Positions 1 through 7,567 of a stretch of 64,000 nt of DNA are shown here, in pieces. The stretch covers positions 124,001-188,000 of the forward strand of contig NZ_JAZHSD010000001.1 in assembly GCF_036924745.1 (NCBI RefSeq). The letters run 5' to 3'. The stretch is from Bradyrhizobium sp. AZCC 1693. Its GTDB lineage: Bacteria > Pseudomonadota > Alphaproteobacteria > Rhizobiales > Xanthobacteraceae. The notes beneath the pieces were generated by a model. That model saw only the letters and a program-made list of their open reading frames with translations. It made no database searches and was not told the origin of the DNA. The translations under genes and the position numbers were made by a program. The stretch's first letter is position 1. Each line of letters opens with the position of its first letter.

Positions 1-554
1 GCCAATTGCTCGACCACGCGCAGCACCTCATTCACCAGCTCCGGGTCGAGCGCCGAGGTGATTTCGTCGCAGAGCAGTACTTTCGGCCGCATCGCGAGCG
101 AACGGGCAATGGCGACGCGCTGCTGCTGGCCGCCGGAGAGTTCGCTCGGATAGGCGTCCATCTTTTCCGATAATCCCACCTTGGCCAGCACCTCGGCGGC
201 GGTGGCGCGGGCTTCGGCCTTCGACACCTTGTTGACGACGGTCGGTGCCAGCATGACGTTTTCGGCCGCCGTCAGATGCGGAAACAGGTTGAACTGCTGG
301 AACACCATGCCGACATGGCGGCGTAGCTCGCGCAGGTTGGTATTGGCGCCGGCGACCTCGATCCCGTCGGCGGTGATGCTGCCGGACTGGTAGGTCTCCA
401 GCCCGTTGATGCAGCGGAGCAGGGTGCTCTTGCCCGAACCGGAGCGGCCGATGATGGCGACCGTGTCGCCCTTGGCGATGTCGAGCGAGACGCCTTTCAG
501 CACCTCGTTCGCACCAAAACTCTTCCTGACGTCACGAATGCTAACGAGCGACAT
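1..554 (-). CDS. Polar amino-acid ABC transporter, ATP-binding subunit (3' end cut by window)
   Basis: Cytoplasmic ATPase of a polar amino-acid importer; it powers the two permeases encoded just upstream on the same strand. Seen: ATG at 554, Walker A GRSGSGKS near residues 36-43, Q-loop region FQQFNLF, ABC signature LSGGQQQR, and Walker B ending LLCDEITSALDP. The start overlaps the end of the preceding permease by 14 bases, so translation is probably coupled. About 184 codons are visible of a usual ~245; the H-loop and C-terminus lie outside the window. Known for the family: HisP/GlnQ-type subunit. The exact amino acid cannot be read from this subunit. Confidence 0.93.
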   Translation of the reverse strand, partial: MSLVSIRDVRKSFGANEVLKGVSLDIAKGDTVAIIGRSGSGKSTLLRCINGLETYQSGSITADGIEVAGANTNLRELRRHVGMVFQQFNLFPHLTAAENVMLAPTVVNKVSKAEARATAAEVLAKVGLSEKMDAYPSELSGGQQQRVAIARSLAMRPKVLLCDEITSALDPELVNEVLRVVEQL

Positions 555-1191
555 TGAGGCGGCCTTCGATTTTCTTCGCCCACCAGGACAGCGGGAAACA
601 TAGACAGAAATAGATCAACGCGACCAGCGAGTAGACCAGGAACGGCCGGAAGGTCGCGTTGTTGAGCATGGTGCCGGCCTTGGTCAGTTCGACGAAGCCG
701 ATGATCGAGGCGAGCGCCGTGCCCTTGATGACCTGCACGGAGAAGCCGACGGTCGGCGCGATCGCGATGCGCGAGGCCTGCGGCAGGATGACGTAGCGCA
801 TCTGCTCGATGTAGCTGAGCGCGAGGCTGGACGATGCCTCCCACTGGCCCTTCGGTATCGCCTCGACGCAGCCGCGCCAGATCTCGGTCAGGAACGCGCT
901 GGTCCAGAACGTCAGCGCCAGCGTCGCTGCCATCCACGGCGAGACCTCGATGCCGAACAGCGCTATGCCGAAGAAGAACAGAAAGAGCTGCATCAGGAGC
1001 GGCGTGCCCTGGAAGAACTCGATGTAGACCTTGGTGAACCATTCCAGCGTCGCGATCCGCGACGTCCGCATGAACAACAGGACCAGGCCTACGATGCCGC
1101 CGCAGACAAACGCGATCAGCGACAGCACGATCGTCCATTGCGTGGCGATCAGCAGGTTGGAGAGGATGTCCCAGAAGCTGAACTGCAGCAT
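541..1191 (-). CDS. Polar amino-acid ABC transporter permease (second permease)
   Basis: Inner-membrane permease of the HisM/GlnP family, 216 residues, which is normal length. Seen: about five hydrophobic segments (for example residues 19-40 and 60-85) and the cytoplasmic coupling loop of the EAA type (EASSSLALSYIEQMRY, near residue 140) that contacts the ATPase. It lies 3 bases after the other permease and overlaps the ATPase start, inside a tight SBP-permease-permease-ATPase operon read on the minus strand. The two permeases presumably form a heterodimeric channel. Substrate unresolved. Confidence 0.93.
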   Translation of the reverse strand: MLQFSFWDILSNLLIATQWTIVLSLIAFVCGGIVGLVLLFMRTSRIATLEWFTKVYIEFFQGTPLLMQLFLFFFGIALFGIEVSPWMAATLALTFWTSAFLTEIWRGCVEAIPKGQWEASSSLALSYIEQMRYVILPQASRIAIAPTVGFSVQVIKGTALASIIGFVELTKAGTMLNNATFRPFLVYSLVALIYFCLCFPLSWWAKKIEGRLNVAR

Positions 1192-1194
1192 GGC

Positions 1195-1857
1195 TCACCT
1201 CGCCTTGAAGATGACGCGGCCGAGCGCGCGCAACAGCGAGCGCGTCAGCATCGCCAGCAGGAGGTAAGCCAGCGCGACCAACAGGTAGACTTCGAAGTTG
1301 CGGAAGTTTCGCGACGCAATGAAGTTCGCGGCATAGGTGAGGTCTTCCGCCGAGATCTGCGACACCACCGCCGAGCCGAGCATGACGATGATGATCTGCG
1401 ACGACAGCGCCGGATAGATCTTGCGGAACGCCTGATTGAGCACGATGCGGCGCAGCACCTCCCATTTGGTCATCGCGAGGCTGAGGCCGGCCTCGATATG
1501 GCCTTTGGGGACGGCCTCGATGCCCGCGCGGATGATCTCGGTCGAGTAGGCGCCGAGATTGATCACCATGGCGAGGAAGGCGGCGGTGGTCTCGCTGAGC
1601 TTCAGCCCCAACGCCGGCAGGCCGAAGAAGATGAAGAACAGCTGCACGATGAACGGCGTGTTGCGGATCAATTCGACATAAACCGCGACGACGCGGCCGA
1701 GCCACGCCGGCCCGAAGGTGCGCGCCGAGGCGCCGGCGGTGCCGACGGCGATGCCGGCCACCGTCGACACGACAGTCAGCACGATCGTGAAGATCAGCCC
1801 CTGCAGCAGCACGTTCCAGTAGGGCAGCAGTTCGGCGAATTGCAGTTTGTAAGACAC
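1195..1857 (-). CDS. Polar amino-acid ABC transporter permease (first permease)
   Basis: HisQ/GlnP-type inner-membrane permease of 220 residues. It begins with a soluble stretch (MSYKLQFAELLPYWNVLLQG), followed by several transmembrane segments and an EAA loop around residues 135-160 (EAGLSLAMTKWEVLRR). It lies 21 bases after the binding-protein gene and 3 bases before the second permease. The paired permeases share only family-level similarity, as is usual in heterodimeric polar amino-acid importers. Function is inferred from family and operon order. Confidence 0.92.
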   Translation of the reverse strand: MSYKLQFAELLPYWNVLLQGLIFTIVLTVVSTVAGIAVGTAGASARTFGPAWLGRVVAVYVELIRNTPFIVQLFFIFFGLPALGLKLSETTAAFLAMVINLGAYSTEIIRAGIEAVPKGHIEAGLSLAMTKWEVLRRIVLNQAFRKIYPALSSQIIIVMLGSAVVSQISAEDLTYAANFIASRNFRNFEVYLLVALAYLLLAMLTRSLLRALGRVIFKAR

Positions 1858-1878
1858 GCGGGTGCCCCGGCGCTGGCG

Positions 1879-2658
1879 TTAGAAGCCGGGCGGCAAGGGC
1901 GCCTTCAGCCACTTCTCCGACAGTTTTCCGATCTCGCCCGACGCCTTCGCCTTGGTGATGATCTCGTTGACCTTGGCGAGCAGCGCCGGCTCGTTCTTGT
2001 TGAGCCCGACATAGCAGGGGCTGTCCTTGATCACGAACTTCAGCGCCGGCGCGCGGGCAGGGACCTTTTCGGCGATCGCGGCGGCCACCGTGTTGCCGGT
2101 GGCGATCAGGTCGACCTGACCGGACACGAAGGCTGCGATGGTGGCGTTGTTGTCTTCGAAACGCTTGACGGTGGCGTCCGGCGGGGCCGAGGCGGTCAGC
2201 GCCTGTTCCTCGATCGCGCCGCGGGTGGCGCCGATGGTCTTGCCCTTGAGATCGGCGGCGCTGGCAACCGCGATCGCCTTGGTGCCGAACACGCCGGAGA
2301 AGAACGGCGCATAGGCGATCGAGAAATCGATGACCTTTTCGCGCTCCTCGTTCTTGCCGAGGCTTGAGATTACGAGATCGGCCTTGTTGGTCTGCAAATA
2401 GGGAATGCGGTTGGCGCTGGTCACCGGGATGATCTCGGTCTTCACCCCGAGTTCCTTGCCGATCAGATTGGCCATGTCGATGTCGTAGCCCTGCGGCTTG
2501 AGATCGAGGCCGGCGGAGCCGAACGGCGCAAAATCCTGCGGCACCGCGATCTTGACCACCTTCGACTTCATGATGGAATCGAAGGCGTCGGCATGGGCCT
2601 GCGTCGCCACCGCGGCAGTGACCAGTGCGGCGGCAAGCATCAATCTCTTGAACAGCAT
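1879..2658 (-). CDS. Amino-acid ABC transporter substrate-binding protein
   Basis: Periplasmic solute-binding protein (SBP_bac_3 family) and first gene of the ABC operon; it captures the amino acid and delivers it to the permease pair. The ATG at 2658 is chosen over an upstream in-frame ATG (2781) because it is preceded by GGAG at a suitable distance and opens a clean signal peptide (MLFKRLMLAAALVTAAVATQAHA). The product is 259 residues. Family features seen: PQDFAPFGSAGLDLKPQGYDIDMA near the mature N-terminus, the KADLVISSLG segment, and EREKVIDFSIAYAPFFSGVFG. Specificity cannot be read from sequence. Confidence 0.93.
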   Translation of the reverse strand: MLFKRLMLAAALVTAAVATQAHADAFDSIMKSKVVKIAVPQDFAPFGSAGLDLKPQGYDIDMANLIGKELGVKTEIIPVTSANRIPYLQTNKADLVISSLGKNEEREKVIDFSIAYAPFFSGVFGTKAIAVASAADLKGKTIGATRGAIEEQALTASAPPDATVKRFEDNNATIAAFVSGQVDLIATGNTVAAAIAEKVPARAPALKFVIKDSPCYVGLNKNEPALLAKVNEIITKAKASGEIGKLSEKWLKAPLPPGF

Positions 2659-2882
2659 TCTAAGAATCTCCGAGGTTACGGCGAACAACCGCCTCCGAGA
2701 TTCCTCTCGGTGCGTATTCGGCTGATGTGGCCCGGCTCCACGTCGTGATTCGACCCTGCCTGACGCCTCGCATTTAGGCAATGCTTGGCGTGCTCTTTTT
2801 GGCGGCTTTTGTGGGTCTTTTCGAGCATGGTCACGCGACCATGCGTTGTGCTGCGGCGTTCGTTGAACCCGTCGGTTCGTGA

Positions 2883-3437
2883 TTACCGCAGGCCTTCATA
2901 CACCATGAAGCCGCGGGCGATGGCGAGCTTGCGCAAGGCGCGCGGAACGAGCTTTTGCGGCCGGTGCAAATAGCGCCACGACGTCACCTTGAAATCCCTG
3001 ATCGTGCCGAGGTCGCCTTCGAACGGCGCCAGCACCCCGGTCAGGCTGATCGGCGCATGTGCGCGGTTGTTGAATGGCAGCAGCAGCAACTCCAGATGCG
3101 CCGTCGTGCCGTCTTGCGAAGTCGCAGTGATGCCGGCAATCGCCGCCAGCATTTCCTCGGCAACGTAAGTGACGATGTCCTCGATCTCGCGGCGGCTGTC
3201 CGGGGTGAACAGCGCGGAGAAGCTCGTATCCTTCAGGTCGCGGCCGAGCAGGGCGCAGACCCGCGTTCCGGCGACGCGAAACGGGTAGCCGGCATCGTTG
3301 TCGTAGGACAGCACGAAGATGTCGCCGAGCAGTTCGCGCACCGCACCGGGTTCGATCTCGCTGCGGTCCGGCGCCCGCGCATCGCCGCGCTTCGCATCCC
3401 AATAGGCGAAGAACTCGCGGCTCGATGGGTGTTTCAT
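2883..3437 (-). CDS. PAS-domain protein (PAS_5 type)
   Basis: Single-domain cytoplasmic protein of 184 residues resembling the PAS_5 family common in alphaproteobacteria. Seen: N-terminal MKHPSSREFFAYWDAKRG, a PAS-like core (IEPGAVRELLGDIFVLSYD, then FRVAGTRVCALLGRDLKD) and no output domain. The start at 3437 follows GAGG; upstream in-frame codons add only Cys-rich, unlikely sequence. It is monocistronic. Such proteins bind small ligands or act as adaptors, but the ligand here is unknown. Confidence 0.85.
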   Translation of the reverse strand: MKHPSSREFFAYWDAKRGDARAPDRSEIEPGAVRELLGDIFVLSYDNDAGYPFRVAGTRVCALLGRDLKDTSFSALFTPDSRREIEDIVTYVAEEMLAAIAGITATSQDGTTAHLELLLLPFNNRAHAPISLTGVLAPFEGDLGTIRDFKVTSWRYLHRPQKLVPRALRKLAIARGFMVYEGLR

Positions 3438-3612
3438 ATCTAATCCTCGCCCCCGGATTGCCTCGGCGAGACACTTCTGTCCCGGTTTTGCGCAACACGC
3501 CTTCCCTTGGCTGTTGTGCAGGACAGGCTTTGCAGCGTCCATGCCGCCAACGCGATTTGGCTGCGCGAGCCACGGCTTTGCGTTGTTAACGTTAAATTAA
3601 CTATGAGGTTGG

Positions 3613-3815
3613 CGAAGGCGGGGCCGCGTGCGTAGTGTGGAACGCATCGGACCGCGCCGGCTTATCTGAAGGCTCTCGGCGCAGTTGGTACACAGGTGGC
3701 GTCAAACAGTTTGGTCATCGCGCGGGGAGGGGTGGGGATGTGATCCCGGCTCCAGGGGCGCGAGAAGACCAGCAAGGCAAGGGAGGATGTTCTCAGCATC
3801 CTCCCTTTTTCTTTT
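3613..3815 (+). ncRNA. Candidate orphan small RNA of about 200 nt
   Basis: No convincing coding sequence lies between the PAS gene and the GIY-YIG remnant, yet a plausible promoter (TTGCGT at 3578, 17-bp spacer, CTATGA at 3601) precedes about 200 nt that end exactly in a strong intrinsic terminator. The transcript would be G-rich (several GGGGAGG-like runs) and its terminator arm carries the anti-Shine-Dalgarno-like string CCTCCC. The next gene downstream runs on the opposite strand, so the terminator serves no visible plus-strand mRNA. Rhizobial trans-acting sRNAs often look like this, but identity and boundaries are inference. Confidence 0.4.
3781..3815 (+). terminator. Strong intrinsic terminator
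   Basis: A perfect 9-bp stem, GGGAGGATG (3781-3789) and CATCCTCCC (3797-3805), closes a 7-nt loop and is followed by TTTTTCTTTT. It has the full hallmarks of a rho-independent terminator for plus-strand transcription. Confidence 0.85.
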
Positions 3816-3830
3816 CCAACGAACTCGTGT

Positions 3831-3874
3831 CTCTGCGTCGCGTCACTTCGTGCCGCGCCGCGTCCGGGACACGA
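3831..3874. repeat. 44-bp repeat arm, copy 1
   Basis: This 44-bp stretch recurs at 4340-4383 with a single mismatch. It ends in a CCGCGTCCGGGACACGA string that belongs to the larger palindromic element described at 4236-4441. The two copies flank the broken GIY-YIG gene as direct repeats. Confidence 0.85.
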
Positions 3875-3883
3875 GCGTTTGCG

Positions 3884-4175
3884 TCAAGAATTCAGTCTAT
3901 TCGTCAAATCATCCCAATCTGGGTTAAATTCCTCGATGAGTTTGACCTTCCAGGCTCGCCGCCAGCGCTTCAGCGAATGTTCCCTCGCGCGCTTCGAGAA
4001 CGGAATCGAACGCCTCGAAATAAACCAGCAGATCGACGCCATATTTGCGGGTGAATCCGGGGACGAGCTTGCCTTTGTGCTCCAACATCCGCCGCGCAAG
4101 ATTATTTGTGACGCCGACATAGAGTGTCCCGTTCCGTTTGCTTGCCAGGATGTAGACGAAGAATGATCCATCCAT
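3884..4175 (-). pseudogene. GIY-YIG nuclease-domain protein, frameshifted
   Basis: Small GIY-YIG endonuclease-superfamily protein of the short, one-domain kind. Frame 1 from ATG 4175 gives a normal N-terminal half with VYILASKRNGTLYVGVTNN (the GIY-YIG core) and RRMLEHK, up to FEAFDSVLEARE. The expected C-terminal half (REHSLKRWRRAWKVKLIEEF, ending at a stop at 3884) is in another frame. Adding two bases inside the run gcgcgcg near 4004 restores a 97-residue protein, so the lesion is most simply a 2-nt slippage deletion. A sequencing error in a GC run is the alternative. The gene sits between two repeat copies. Confidence 0.85.
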
Positions 4176-4235
4176 GTGGTATCAAGCCAGATCACTATCA
4201 ATCTTAGGCTGTAATGTGGCAATTTTGCCGGAGAT

Positions 4236-4441
4236 TGCCAATTCTCTTGTCCCGGACTGTCTCTTGTCCCGGACGCGGTGCAGCGTTCTTCACGCTGCTC
4301 CGCAGAGCCGGGACCCAGATGCAGCCGCCTGGGTCCCGGCTCTGCGACGCGTCACTTCGTGCCGCGCCGCGTCCGGGACACGAATCTCCGTTCCCCGGAC
4401 GCGGCGCAGCGCCTCTTTGGCGGTGCGATGCAGAGCCGGGG
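4236..4441. repeat. Large palindromic intergenic repeat (REP-like)
   Basis: The core is a perfect 18-bp inverted repeat, CGCAGAGCCGGGACCCAG (4301-4318) against 4329-4346, with a 10-nt loop. It is nested in outer arms carrying CCGGACGCGG and CCGCGTCCGG. A second partial unit follows at about 4395-4441. Related pieces occur at 3831-3874 and 24984-25114. This is the style of non-coding palindromic repeat scattered through Bradyrhizobium genomes. Confidence 0.8.
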
Positions 4442-4561
4442 CCCATGCGGTTGCAGAATTCGCTCCTCACCCCGAATTGCCGATTGTGCACTTGCACAGG
4501 GCGGGCAAAGCCGCCTATCTGGACCCATACGCCTCGAAGCCGCCTTGCAAGGTCCTGGTCT

Positions 4562-5359
4562 TTGGAATCCCAGCCTTACTCATCCCTGGACGAGCCGCCG
4601 GACGCCCCGCGGGAGCCGATCCTGACGCTGCCGGGCGCGCTGACGGCCTATATCGCGCTGATCGCAGCGATCCATTTGCGGGTTCTGCTGCCGGTGGAAC
4701 TGGAGAACTGGACCATCGACGTGTTCGGTTTCATTCCGAAGCGTTACGATTCCACGCTGCTCAACATCACCTTTCCCGGCGGCGCCGGCGCTAAGGTCTG
4801 GACCTTCGTCACCTATTCCCTGCTGCATGCCAATCTCAGCCATATCGGCTTCAACGTGCTGTGGCTGCTGCCGTTCGGCAGCGCGCTGGCGCGCCGGTTC
4901 GGTCCTGTCAGGTTCTTCGCATTCATGGCGGTGACGGCAGTGGCGGGCGCACTGGCGCATCTCGTCACCCATGAACACGCGATCGCGCCGATGATCGGCG
5001 CCTCGGCCTCGGTATCCGGCGCCATGGCCGCCGCCATCCGCTTCGCTTTCGTGAAGGGAAGTTTTCTTTCATTCAGCCGGGGCGACGCGGATGCCGCGGC
5101 GAAGGTTCCAGCGCTGTCGCTGGCCCGGGCGCTACGCAACCCGCGCGTGCTCGGATTTCTGGCGGTGTGGTTTGGCGTCAACATCATCTTCGGCCTCGGG
5201 TCGATTTCGATCGGCACTGAAGGCGCAACCGTCGCCTGGCAGGCGCATATCGGCGGATTTCTCGCCGGCCTGATGCTGTTTTCGCTGTTCGACCCGGTGC
5301 CGCGTGCGACGCCACATGCCGCCGAGGCCTCATCGCCGGACGAGCCTGGCCGCGTCTGA
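4562..5359 (+). CDS. Rhomboid-family intramembrane serine protease
   Basis: Polytopic inner-membrane protease that cuts transmembrane helices of substrate proteins. Seen in a 265-residue product: the HxxxxHxxxN motif of TM2 (H89, H94, N98), the serine region IGASASVSGAM (S148 the likely nucleophile, with the usual following Gly replaced by Ala), and the last-helix histidine in WQAHIGGFLAGL. The frame is open back to 4214, but that part reads through the palindromic repeat and is not protein-like. TTG at 4562, with AAGG about 9 bases upstream, is the best start; start confidence is low. The C-terminal tail is Pro/Ala-rich. Confidence 0.88.
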   Translation: MESQPYSSLDEPPDAPREPILTLPGALTAYIALIAAIHLRVLLPVELENWTIDVFGFIPKRYDSTLLNITFPGGAGAKVWTFVTYSLLHANLSHIGFNVLWLLPFGSALARRFGPVRFFAFMAVTAVAGALAHLVTHEHAIAPMIGASASVSGAMAAAIRFAFVKGSFLSFSRGDADAAAKVPALSLARALRNPRVLGFLAVWFGVNIIFGLGSISIGTEGATVAWQAHIGGFLAGLMLFSLFDPVPRATPHAAEASSPDEPGRV

Positions 5360-5548
5360 TCGTCGCTTGCGGCGAGGGGCGATTTCATTCATCATCCATA
5401 CAAGTTGTAACGCAAGCCAATGCCGCTGCCGTGCACGACAGCCGCGCTTGTAGACCGCGCCTCGAAACGAAGCCGGTGCGCAATTGTTGATTGAAGACTC
5501 GCGAACAAGTCGGGCTCTCGGGGCACGAACGGATTCAGGGAGGCGACA

Positions 5549-5977
5549 ATGACGGTACGTTCAATTCTCGACACCAAGGGCCACCAGATCCAGAGCGTCG
5601 ACCCCGACGTCAAGCTTTCGGCGGCGATCAAGATCCTTGTCGAGCGCAAGATCGGCGCCGTGCTGGTGATGAACCAGGGACGGCTTGAAGGCATTTTGTC
5701 GGAGCGCGACATTGTCCGGGTGCTGGGCGAGCGCGGCGCCAGGGTGCTCGAGGAACCGGTCAGCGCCGTCATGACGCGCAAGGTCGTGAGCTGCCGGGAG
5801 TCCGACACCGTCGCCGGGATCATGGAAATGATGACGCTCGGCAAGTTCCGCCATTTGCCCGTGGTCGAGGACGGCAAGGTGGTGGGCCTGATTTCGATTG
5901 GCGACATCGTCAAGCGCCGCGTCCAGGAATACGAGACCGAGCAGGAAGCCCTGCGCGACTACATCAAGACGGCCTGA
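5549..5977 (+). CDS. CBS-domain-pair protein
   Basis: Cytoplasmic 142-residue protein made almost wholly of two CBS domains (about residues 10-60 and 75-130), a Bateman module that usually binds adenosyl nucleotides. Seen: RLEGILSERDIVRVL in the first and KVVGLISIGDIVKRR in the second. The ATG follows GGGAGGCGACA, an excellent ribosome site. No fused effector domain is present, so it may regulate a separate partner; the neighbours do not reveal which. Stand-alone CBS pairs of this size are common in rhizobia. Confidence 0.92.
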   Translation: MTVRSILDTKGHQIQSVDPDVKLSAAIKILVERKIGAVLVMNQGRLEGILSERDIVRVLGERGARVLEEPVSAVMTRKVVSCRESDTVAGIMEMMTLGKFRHLPVVEDGKVVGLISIGDIVKRRVQEYETEQEALRDYIKTA

Positions 5978-5995
5978 CGATGCATTCGCGCTGAA

Positions 5996-6271
5996 ATGAG
6001 GGCCGAGGTCTTCATTTCCGGCGCTGCCTTGTTTTCAATTCTGGCCCTCGTTCAGGCGAGCCAGCCGGCGCATGCCTGCGTGTGCCAAGGATGCGGCTGC
6101 AAAGGTGGCCCAGGTTGGCGCGACAGCGATAATCATTGTGTTTCGCACAGGCAATTGAAGAAGGTTTGCGGAGAGCCGTTGACCACCAACTGCACCTACG
6201 AAGGCGCCACTCAGGTTTGTCCGACCGGGCGCCGATCGCCCGGCCGGACGCCAGCTGCAATTCCGCAGTAA
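5996..6271 (+). CDS. Small Cys-rich secreted protein, function unknown
   Basis: A 91-residue product with an N-terminal signal peptide (MRAEVFISGAALFSILALVQASQ, cleaved near AHA) and a mature part rich in cysteine (CVCQGCGCKGGPGW, then single Cys in CVSH, KVCGEP, NCTYE and VCPTG). About eight cysteines in some 65 residues suggest disulfides or metal binding in the periplasm. It starts 18 bases after the CBS gene and may be cotranscribed with it. No domain is recognised. Confidence 0.7.
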   Translation: MRAEVFISGAALFSILALVQASQPAHACVCQGCGCKGGPGWRDSDNHCVSHRQLKKVCGEPLTTNCTYEGATQVCPTGRRSPGRTPAAIPQ

Positions 6272-6281
6272 TCCCGTTCCG

Positions 6282-7346
6282 CTATTGCTTCTCGGCCCTT
6301 TCGACCGCCGGCTCGGCTTCGCCCGCCGGCGGCGGCGCCAGAATGTGGATCGCCTCCTGGATCGAGTCGAGGGCGCGCTCGGCGGCGCGCACGCCGTGCG
6401 CGATCAGGTCGTCGGCGCGGTGAAAATCGAACCAGCCGATCTTGCCGACGCGGGGCGAGATCAGGAGGTCTGGCGGATCGCCGGCCAGTCGCGCGCGGGT
6501 GATGCGGTCCTGCATGATGTTGAAGGCATCGACCATGACCGAGGAGATGCCCGGCCGTCCGCCGCCGCCGAAGAACTCGCGCTTCATGGTGCGCTCGGCG
6601 GAGAAGAATTTTCCGATACCGCGCTTCCGCGGCTCGGGCACCGCTTCCGGCATCACCGATACCGAAACGCCGGCCGTTGGGCCGTGGGAATATATCGTGG
6701 TGGAGTGCGTGAAGACGTCGCTGGAAAGATTGGCGGCGATGACGATCTCCGCGCCGAGCGCGCGTGCCGCCGACACCGGCACCGGATTGACCAGGGCGCC
6801 GTCGACGAGCCAGCGGTCGCCAACCAGGACCGGCGAGAATATTCCCGGCAGGGCGTAGGAGGCGCGCATTGCATCCACCATCGGGCCATGGGTCAGCCAG
6901 ATCTCGTGGCCGGTGCGCACTTCGGTCGCCACGGTGGCAAATTTCACCGGCAGTTCCTCGATCAGGCTCTTGCCCAGTGCGGTCTCTAGTTCGGCCGCAA
7001 GCTTGGCGCCGCCGATCAGGCCCGAGCCGTTCAGGCGGATGTCGAGATAGGAGAGGACGTTTCGCGGCTGCAGGCTGCGCGCCCATTCTTCCAGCGTGTC
7101 GAGATGTCCGGCGGCATAGGCGCCGCCGACCACGGCGCCGATCGACGTTCCGACCACGACGTTGGGAATGATTCCGTGGGCCACCAGCGTCCGGACGATG
7201 CCGATATGGGCAAAGCCGCGCGCGGCGCCGCCGCCCAGCGCCAGCCCGATCACCGGCCGGCGGATGCTGCCGAGCCCTACCTTGTCCTGGGCCTTTTCTT
7301 GGGCATCGGAGCCCTTCTGGCCGCGGCCCATCCAGCTATCCAACAC
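6282..7346 (-). CDS. Patatin-like phospholipase family protein
   Basis: Ser-Asp dyad lipid acyl hydrolase of 354 residues, the usual length for bacterial RssA-like patatins. Seen: oxyanion motif LGGGAARG near residues 37-44, nucleophile elbow GTSIG near residue 67, and the dyad Asp in LVDGALVNP near residue 185. No signal peptide is evident, so the protein is probably cytoplasmic or membrane-associated. It converges on the small Cys-rich gene (gap 10 bases) and diverges from the next secreted protein gene. Substrate unknown. Confidence 0.92.
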   Translation of the reverse strand: MLDSWMGRGQKGSDAQEKAQDKVGLGSIRRPVIGLALGGGAARGFAHIGIVRTLVAHGIIPNVVVGTSIGAVVGGAYAAGHLDTLEEWARSLQPRNVLSYLDIRLNGSGLIGGAKLAAELETALGKSLIEELPVKFATVATEVRTGHEIWLTHGPMVDAMRASYALPGIFSPVLVGDRWLVDGALVNPVPVSAARALGAEIVIAANLSSDVFTHSTTIYSHGPTAGVSVSVMPEAVPEPRKRGIGKFFSAERTMKREFFGGGGRPGISSVMVDAFNIMQDRITRARLAGDPPDLLISPRVGKIGWFDFHRADDLIAHGVRAAERALDSIQEAIHILAPPPAGEAEPAVERAEKQ

Positions 7347-7567
7347 GCAAACTCTCCTGCGGCTTCAACAATATTCGCCGCGGCGCGGCCACGCCAGTCC
7401 CTTCCGATTCGCCTGCATGGTTTATGCCGGCGGAAACGGCTTAGGCAGGGAATGTGACTGGACCTCGACCGCAGCATTAACATTGGGTGCTGGTGTGGGT
7501 TCCGCTACCGCCGCCGGCCGAACTTCCGCCACGGAGGCTTGAATTTGCCGCGTTTTCAGTGAAAAGC

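Noticed and set aside
1138..2367. Long open frame antisense to the ABC operon
   Set aside because: High-GC shadow of the permease and binding-protein genes; composition is Arg/Gln/Asp-rich low complexity, no ribosome site, and the opposite strand has clear domains.
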